From Lichenicoccus roseus (GTDB taxonomy: Bacteria > Pseudomonadota > Alphaproteobacteria > Acetobacterales > Acetobacteraceae), in assembly GCF_005844085.1 (NCBI RefSeq), contig NZ_VCDI01000003.1, positions 520,374 to 584,373 on the forward strand: DNA of 64,000 nt, in the 5' to 3' direction. The notes under the pieces were generated by a model that had not been told where the DNA came from, ran no database searches, and saw only the letters and a program-made list of their open reading frames with translations. Positions 59,443 through 64,000 of this stretch are shown here, piece after piece; the first letter of the stretch is position 1, and every line of letters starts with the position of its first letter. Position numbers and translations under genes: made by a program.

Positions 59443-60549
59443 CTAGGAATTCCGGATCGTGACCTCGCCCTCGTGCCCGCGCGCCGCCTCGTCCAGCCCG
59501 CGGCTCAGGAACGCCATCACCGCAACCTCGTCCGCCGTCAGCGCGTGCGGCTGGTGCTTCGGATCGAGTGCCGCTTCAGCCCGCTGCTTCAGGGTGGCGG
59601 CCAGGCTGCCGTCGAGATAGCCGTCGAACACCGCCGGATGGATGTAGCATTTGCGGCAGATCGCCGGCGTGTTGCCGAGCAGCTTCGACACACTCTCGAC
59701 CGCACGCAGCACGTTCTTTTTCGCCGCGGCCTTGGAGTCGAACTGCTCGAACTGGCGCAGCGCCAACGCCGCGAGATTGGTCGCCGCCCACGTGCGGAAA
59801 TCCTTGGCGGTGATGTCCTCGCCGGTGATCTCGTGCAGGTATTCGTTCACGTCCGATGAGGTGATCGAGTGCCGCTCGCCATCGTCGTCGAGATACTGGA
59901 ACAGGTCCTGACCCGGGATGTCCTGCAGCTTCTTCATGATGTTGGCGATGCGCCGGTCACGCACCTCGATATGCTGCTGGATCCCGTGCTTTGCTCGGAA
60001 GTCCAGGATCATCGCCTCGCCCTTCACCTTCAGGTGACGGTTGCGCAAAGTGGTCAGGCCGAAGCTCTTGTTGGTGCGCGTGTATTCCTCGTTGCCGACG
60101 CGCGCCAGTGTCCGCTCCAGCAGGGTCACGACCGTTGCCAGGACCTTGCGACGGGTCAACCCGCGCTCGGCGAGGTCCCTGCCCACGTGCGCGCGCATCT
60201 CGGGCAGCTTGCGCCCGAACAGCAGCATCTTGCTGAACTTGGCCTCGTCGCGGACCAGCCGCCAGTCCGGATGATAGCGATACTGCAGCCGTCCGCGTGC
60301 GTCGCGTCCGACCGCCTGCAAATGGCCCTTTGGATCCCTGCAGATCCACACATCCCGGTAGGCAGGCGGAATTGCCAGCTTGCGCAGCCGGCTCACGGTC
60401 TCCTCGTCGGTGACGATCGCGCCAGTCGGGTCGCGATACTGGAAGCCGTCCTCCACAGGCTCGCGGCTGTATCCCGGCTTGCGCGCCGACACGTAATGCA
60501 GCCGTGCCGCTTTCGCCTGGGCCCTTACCGCGTTCTCGTCATCCGCCAT
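59443..60549 (-). CDS. DNA topoisomerase IB (poxvirus type)
   Basis: A 368-residue enzyme that relaxes supercoils through a 3'-phosphotyrosine. The N-terminal part holds SRLRKLAIPPAYRDVWICRD, GHLQAVGRDARGRLQYRYHP and FGRKLPEMRAHVGRDLAERG. The catalytic domain has RVGNEEYTRTNKSFGLTTLR, FRTWAATNLAAL and the active-site Tyr in NTPAICRKCYIHPAVFDGYL. These catalytic residues (Arg, Lys, Arg/His, Tyr) appear in order. It lies 45 nt downstream of lolD, so it may be expressed with proS-lolC-lolD. Confidence 0.92.
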   Translation of the reverse strand: MADDENAVRAQAKAARLHYVSARKPGYSREPVEDGFQYRDPTGAIVTDEETVSRLRKLAIPPAYRDVWICRDPKGHLQAVGRDARGRLQYRYHPDWRLVRDEAKFSKMLLFGRKLPEMRAHVGRDLAERGLTRRKVLATVVTLLERTLARVGNEEYTRTNKSFGLTTLRNRHLKVKGEAMILDFRAKHGIQQHIEVRDRRIANIMKKLQDIPGQDLFQYLDDDGERHSITSSDVNEYLHEITGEDITAKDFRTWAATNLAALALRQFEQFDSKAAAKKNVLRAVESVSKLLGNTPAICRKCYIHPAVFDGYLDGSLAATLKQRAEAALDPKHQPHALTADEVAVMAFLSRGLDEAARGHEGEVTIRNS

Positions 60550-60594
60550 GTCCCTGGAACCAGGACGATCGAAGCCGGTTGCAGAACCCGCTCT

Positions 60595-61299
60595 TCACGC
60601 AACCGCGACGATGCGCCCCTCGCGAAGCGTCACGATCCGGTCCATGCGCCGCGCAAGCTCGGTGTTGTGCGTGGCGATCAGGCCGGCGAGGCCCTCCTCG
60701 CGAGCGACCCGCAGCAGTTCGTCGAACACCTGGTCCGCAGTGCCGACATCGAGGTTGCCGGTCGGCTCGTCGGCCAGCAGCACACGCGGCCGGTTGGCGA
60801 GGGCGCGGGCAATCGCCACCCGCTGCTGCTCGCCACCGGAAAGCTTCCCCGGCAGATGGTCCATGCGGTGCCCGAGCCCGAAGGCGCGCAGCAGCGCCTC
60901 CGCCCGCACCCGCGCCGCCTTGCGCCCCCCGCCGCCGATCATCTGCGGCAGCACCACATTCTCCAGCGCTGTAAACTCGGCCAGCAGGTGATGGAACTGG
61001 TAGACGAAGCCGATGGCGGTTCGCCGTATCGCGGTGCGCTCGCCGTCGGAGAGCCGACCGGCATCCCGCCCGTCGATCAATACTGCGCCATCCTGCGGCG
61101 TCTCCAGCAGGCCGGCCAGGTGCAGCAGCGTCGACTTGCCGGTACCGGACGGCGCCACCAGCGCCACGATCTCGCCTGGCCGCAGCGACAGCTCGGCGCC
61201 CTGCAGCACCTCGAGCCGTCCCTCACCGCTCTGGTAGCCATGGAACAGCCTGCGCAGGGCAAGCGGCAGCCTCGTCTCCCCCACCGTCGCGCTACTCAT
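60595..61299 (-). CDS. lolD: Lipoprotein-releasing ABC transporter ATPase LolD
   Basis: A 234-residue ATPase that drives lipoprotein release to LolA. ATG 61299 ([13 protein letters not shown]) overlaps the lolC stop by 8 nt, which fixes the start. Motifs are Walker [19 protein letters not shown], signature [20 protein letters not shown], and Walker [21 protein letters not shown]; the H-loop follows in [16 protein letters not shown]. It is co-transcribed with lolC. Confidence 0.95.
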   Translation of the reverse strand: MSSATVGETRLPLALRRLFHGYQSGEGRLEVLQGAELSLRPGEIVALVAPSGTGKSTLLHLAGLLETPQDGAVLIDGRDAGRLSDGERTAIRRTAIGFVYQFHHLLAEFTALENVVLPQMIGGGGRKAARVRAEALLRAFGLGHRMDHLPGKLSGGEQQRVAIARALANRPRVLLADEPTGNLDVGTADQVFDELLRVAREEGLAGLIATHNTELARRMDRIVTLREGRIVAVA

Positions 61300-62539
61300 G
61301 GCGAAGCGCCTCGACAGGATCGGTGCGCGCCGCACGCCAGGACGGGTACAGGGTCGCCAGCAACGACAGCACCAGCGCCATCACGATCACCTGGATCACC
61401 TGCGGCCACTCGAGCTTGGCCGGCAGATGCTCGAGATAATACACCTCCGGGTTGAACAGGTTGGTGCCGGTCACCGACTGCAGCGCCTGCCGGATATGCT
61501 CGATGTTGAGCGCGAACACGATGCCGAGCAAAGTCCCGAGCAGCGTGCCGGTGACGCCGACCGAGGCGCCGCACATCAGGAAGATCCGCATCACCGCGCC
61601 GCGCCCGGCGCCGATGGTGCGCAGCACGGCGATATCGCGCGTCTTGTCCTTCACCATCATGATCAGCGACGACACCACGTTGAAGGCGGCCACCAGGATG
61701 ATCAGCGTCAGGATCAGGAACATCACGTTCTGCTCGACCTGCACCGCACCAAAGAACGCGTTGTTGCTCTGCGTCCAGTCGAGCACGCGGAGCGGCTGGT
61801 CGGGCAGCGCTTCGCGGATGCGGCGCGTTACCGGACGCACGTTCTCGGCGTCGCGCGTCATCACCTGGATCAGCGACACCGCGTTCGGCATCTGGAAGAA
61901 GACCTGCGCCGCAGCCAACGGCAGGAATGCATACGACGCATTGTAGTCGTTCACGCCGGCATCGAAGATCGCGACGATGCGGTACGCCCGGACCCGCGGG
62001 ATGGTGCCGAAGGCGGTCGCCGCCCCGTTCGGCGAGACCAGGGTCAGGTGCGAGCCGATGGTGAGGTTGGCGCGTTCGGCGAGCGTCACGCCGATGGCAA
62101 TCGCATCGTCGCCGTGGAAGTCCGCAAGGTTGCCGCTGATGATGTTGCCGCTGATCTCCCGCAGCCGCTGCAGGTCGGCCGGCGTCATGCCGCGTATCAA
62201 CCCACCGGCACTGTAGCTCCCGGCACTCAGCAGCACCTGCCCCTCGACCAGCGGCGTCGCCGACACCACGCCGTCGATCCCGGCAACCTTGCTGGCCAGC
62301 TCGTTGTAGTCCTGGATCGGCACGCCGGTGCCGGTGATGCTGAGATCGCCGTTCAGCCCCAGGATGCGGCTCATCAGGTCGGCCTTGAAGCCGTTCATCA
62401 CCGACATCACGATGATCAGGGTGGCAACGCCGAGCGCGATGCCGATCAGCGAAAAGATTGCGATGACGGAGACGAACCGCTCCCCGCGCCGGGCGCGCAG
62501 GTAGCGCCCGGCGATCGCACGCTCGAAGGCGCCGAACAT
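61292..62539 (-). CDS. lolC: Lipoprotein-releasing system permease LolC/LolE
   Basis: A 415-residue permease with four membrane helices and a large periplasmic domain. The start is ATG 62539 ([20 protein letters not shown]), overlapping the proS stop by one base (TGATG). The first helix is [20 protein letters not shown] followed by [20 protein letters not shown], the LolC/E signature. The C-terminal FtsX-like helices include [20 protein letters not shown] and [18 protein letters not shown], ending [10 protein letters not shown] single LolC/E (LolF-like) subunit serves as a homodimer in Alphaproteobacteria. Confidence 0.95.
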   Translation of the reverse strand: MFGAFERAIAGRYLRARRGERFVSVIAIFSLIGIALGVATLIIVMSVMNGFKADLMSRILGLNGDLSITGTGVPIQDYNELASKVAGIDGVVSATPLVEGQVLLSAGSYSAGGLIRGMTPADLQRLREISGNIISGNLADFHGDDAIAIGVTLAERANLTIGSHLTLVSPNGAATAFGTIPRVRAYRIVAIFDAGVNDYNASYAFLPLAAAQVFFQMPNAVSLIQVMTRDAENVRPVTRRIREALPDQPLRVLDWTQSNNAFFGAVQVEQNVMFLILTLIILVAAFNVVSSLIMMVKDKTRDIAVLRTIGAGRGAVMRIFLMCGASVGVTGTLLGTLLGIVFALNIEHIRQALQSVTGTNLFNPEVYYLEHLPAKLEWPQVIQVIVMALVLSLLATLYPSWRAARTDPVEALRHE

Positions 62540-63885
62540 CAGGCGGCGTGACCGCCCGGACCACCCACAGCCGGCAGGCCGATCCTTTCCAGCGCCTCCT
62601 CCGGCGACAGTTCGACACGCTCCCCGGTGGCCCGCCGCTTGAGCTCGACCCGGCCGGCGGCGGCCCCGCGCGGACCGACGATGACCTGCCACGGATGACC
62701 CATCAGGTCGGCGTCGTTGAACTTGACACCGGCGCGCTCGCTGCGGTCGTCGAGCAGCAGCGCATCCGGGCTGGCGCCATACAGCCGCTCGCACAACGCG
62801 TCGCAGCCGGCATCGCCGGGCTTGAGGTTGAGGATCGCCGCCTTGTAGGGCGCAACCGCGTCGGGCCAGATGATGCCGGCCTCGTCGTGGCTCGCCTCGA
62901 TGATGGCGCCGGCCAGGCGCGAGACGCCGATGCCGTAGCTGCCCATTTCCGGATGGAACGGCGCACCGTCCGCGCCGCTGACGGAGATCCCCATCGACTC
63001 GGTATATTTGGTGCCGAAATAGAAGATGTGTCCGACCTCGATCCCGCGTCCTTCGCGACGGCGATCCGCCGGCACCTCGGCCCACGCCGCCTCGTCATGC
63101 TTCTCGTCGGTCGCGGCGTACAGCGACGTCACCCGCGTGAAGAAGCCAGCCAGGGCCTCGCGATCCGCAAGGTCGATCTCGCTCGACAGCCAGTCCTGCT
63201 CTTCCAGCCCGCCGTCGTAGAACACGCCGCTCTCGCCCGTCGGGGCCAGGATGATGAACTCATGGCTGTGGTTGCCGCCGATCGGCCCGGCATCCGCCAC
63301 CATCGGGATAGCCGCCACTCCCAGGCGCTGGAACGTGCGCAGGTAGGCCAGCAGCATGCGGCGGTAGGTCGCGACCGCTGCCTCGGGATCCGTATCGAAG
63401 CTGTAGGCATCCTTCATCAGGAATTCGCGCCCGCGCATGACGCCGAATCGCGGCCGCACCTCGTCGCGGAACTTCCAGTGGATCTGGTAGAGCACCTGCG
63501 GCAGCTCCCGGTATGATCTGACCGACTGCCCGAAAAGGTCGGTGATCATCTCCTCGTTGGTCGGCCCGTACAGCAGGTCGCGCTCGTGCCGGTCGGTGAG
63601 ACGCAGCATCTCCGGACCGTATGCCTCGTAGCGGCCGGACCGTCGCCAAAGCTCGGCCGGCTGCAGCGTCGGCATCAGCACCTCCTGCGCGCCGATGGCG
63701 TCCTGCTCCTCACGGACGATCTGCGCGATGTTGCGCAGCACCCGGAGGCCGGCCGGCAACCAGGCGTAGATGCCTGCCGCGGTCTGGCGGATCAGCCCGG
63801 CCCGCAGCATCAGCCGGTGCGAGGCGATCTGCGCCTCGGCCGGATTCTCCTTCAGGGTCGGCAGGAAGCCTCTCGACAGACGCAT
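62539..63885 (-). CDS. proS: Prolyl-tRNA synthetase (short, editing-domain-less)
   Basis: A 448-residue class II synthetase that charges tRNA-Pro. Motifs: [20 protein letters not shown] at the start, [20 protein letters not shown], motif 2 in [20 protein letters not shown], motif 3 in [20 protein letters not shown], and the anticodon domain with [20 protein letters not shown]. It lacks the approximately 180-residue editing insertion of E. coli ProRS, matching the alphaproteobacterial short form. It starts the proS-lolC-lolD unit. Confidence 0.96.
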   Translation of the reverse strand: MRLSRGFLPTLKENPAEAQIASHRLMLRAGLIRQTAAGIYAWLPAGLRVLRNIAQIVREEQDAIGAQEVLMPTLQPAELWRRSGRYEAYGPEMLRLTDRHERDLLYGPTNEEMITDLFGQSVRSYRELPQVLYQIHWKFRDEVRPRFGVMRGREFLMKDAYSFDTDPEAAVATYRRMLLAYLRTFQRLGVAAIPMVADAGPIGGNHSHEFIILAPTGESGVFYDGGLEEQDWLSSEIDLADREALAGFFTRVTSLYAATDEKHDEAAWAEVPADRRREGRGIEVGHIFYFGTKYTESMGISVSGADGAPFHPEMGSYGIGVSRLAGAIIEASHDEAGIIWPDAVAPYKAAILNLKPGDAGCDALCERLYGASPDALLLDDRSERAGVKFNDADLMGHPWQVIVGPRGAAAGRVELKRRATGERVELSPEEALERIGLPAVGGPGGHAA

Positions 63886-64000
63886 AGGCGGACATGACCT
63901 CGGAGATCAGGGACGGGGACGACGCGCCTGGACACTAGAGCAGGATCACCATGTTGAGAATTGTCCGTCCCCGCGCCGCCGGCGACGGGCCGGCGTCCTC
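63886..64000. other. Upstream region of proS with a possible partial gene
   Basis: This stretch should include the proS promoter. On the minus strand a frame runs in from the right edge and stops at 63935-63937, ending RTILNMVILL, which could be the C-terminus of an upstream gene. On the plus strand an ATG at 63951 (MLRIVRPRAAGDG) with AGCAGGA upstream could start a divergent gene. Too short to decide. Confidence 0.3.

Overview
The window is about 64 kb of GC-rich alphaproteobacterial chromosome. The conserved order proS-lolC-lolD...dnaE, FlaF beside flagellin, an adenosylcobalamin ribonucleotide reductase, a complete tad/cpa locus and a Hint-domain secreted protein together suggest Acetobacteraceae. 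This is inferred from gene content; no rRNA or tRNA gene was seen to confirm it.

Region 1 (1 to about 11,040) is part of a tailed-phage prophage, cut off at the left edge. Every gene is on the minus strand, in the order: HTH regulator, DUF6456-like protein, leader gene, small terminase, large terminase, portal, scaffold, major capsid, four small head/tail genes, and a large tail protein with a glycosidase-like C-terminal half that runs off the window. The large terminase carries a 224-residue intein inside its Walker A motif, and the residues fit a class 3 (W-C-T) intein. A near-consensus sigma70 promoter with a perfect palindrome in its spacer lies ahead of the packaging operon.

Region 2 (about 11.5 to 21.6 kb) is host core plus surface genes: a small secreted protein, flagellin and FlaF, recO, tsf and rpsB, an FAH-family enzyme, a large two-domain glycosyltransferase with three N-terminal modules, and an RTX-like repeat protein.

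Region 3 (21.9 to 35 kb) holds an MdtABC-like RND efflux operon, in which one pump subunit has a Ser-rich insertion of about 140 residues and the adaptor has an 18-bp tandem repeat. It also holds class II ribonucleotide reductase NrdJ behind a pair of NrdR-box-like sites, aquaporin Z, and a GT87/DUF2029-type membrane protein.

Region 4 (35.2 to 46.6 kb) is a complete tad/cpa (Flp pilus) operon on the plus strand: flp, cpaA, cpaB, cpaC, a reduced cpaD-like lipoprotein, cpaE, cpaF, tadB, tadC, tadD, two tadE-type pseudopilins and tadG. Most junctions overlap by 1 to 4 bases. A Hint-domain protein follows.

Region 5 (48.6 to 64 kb) has an MFS exporter, a YdcF-family protein, an ABC exporter, dnaE, a membrane protein, topoisomerase IB, lolD, lolC and proS. 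The usual proS-lolC-lolD-dnaE neighbourhood is split here by topoisomerase IB and an oppositely oriented membrane-protein gene.

No insertion sequence, CRISPR array, tRNA or rRNA was recognised.
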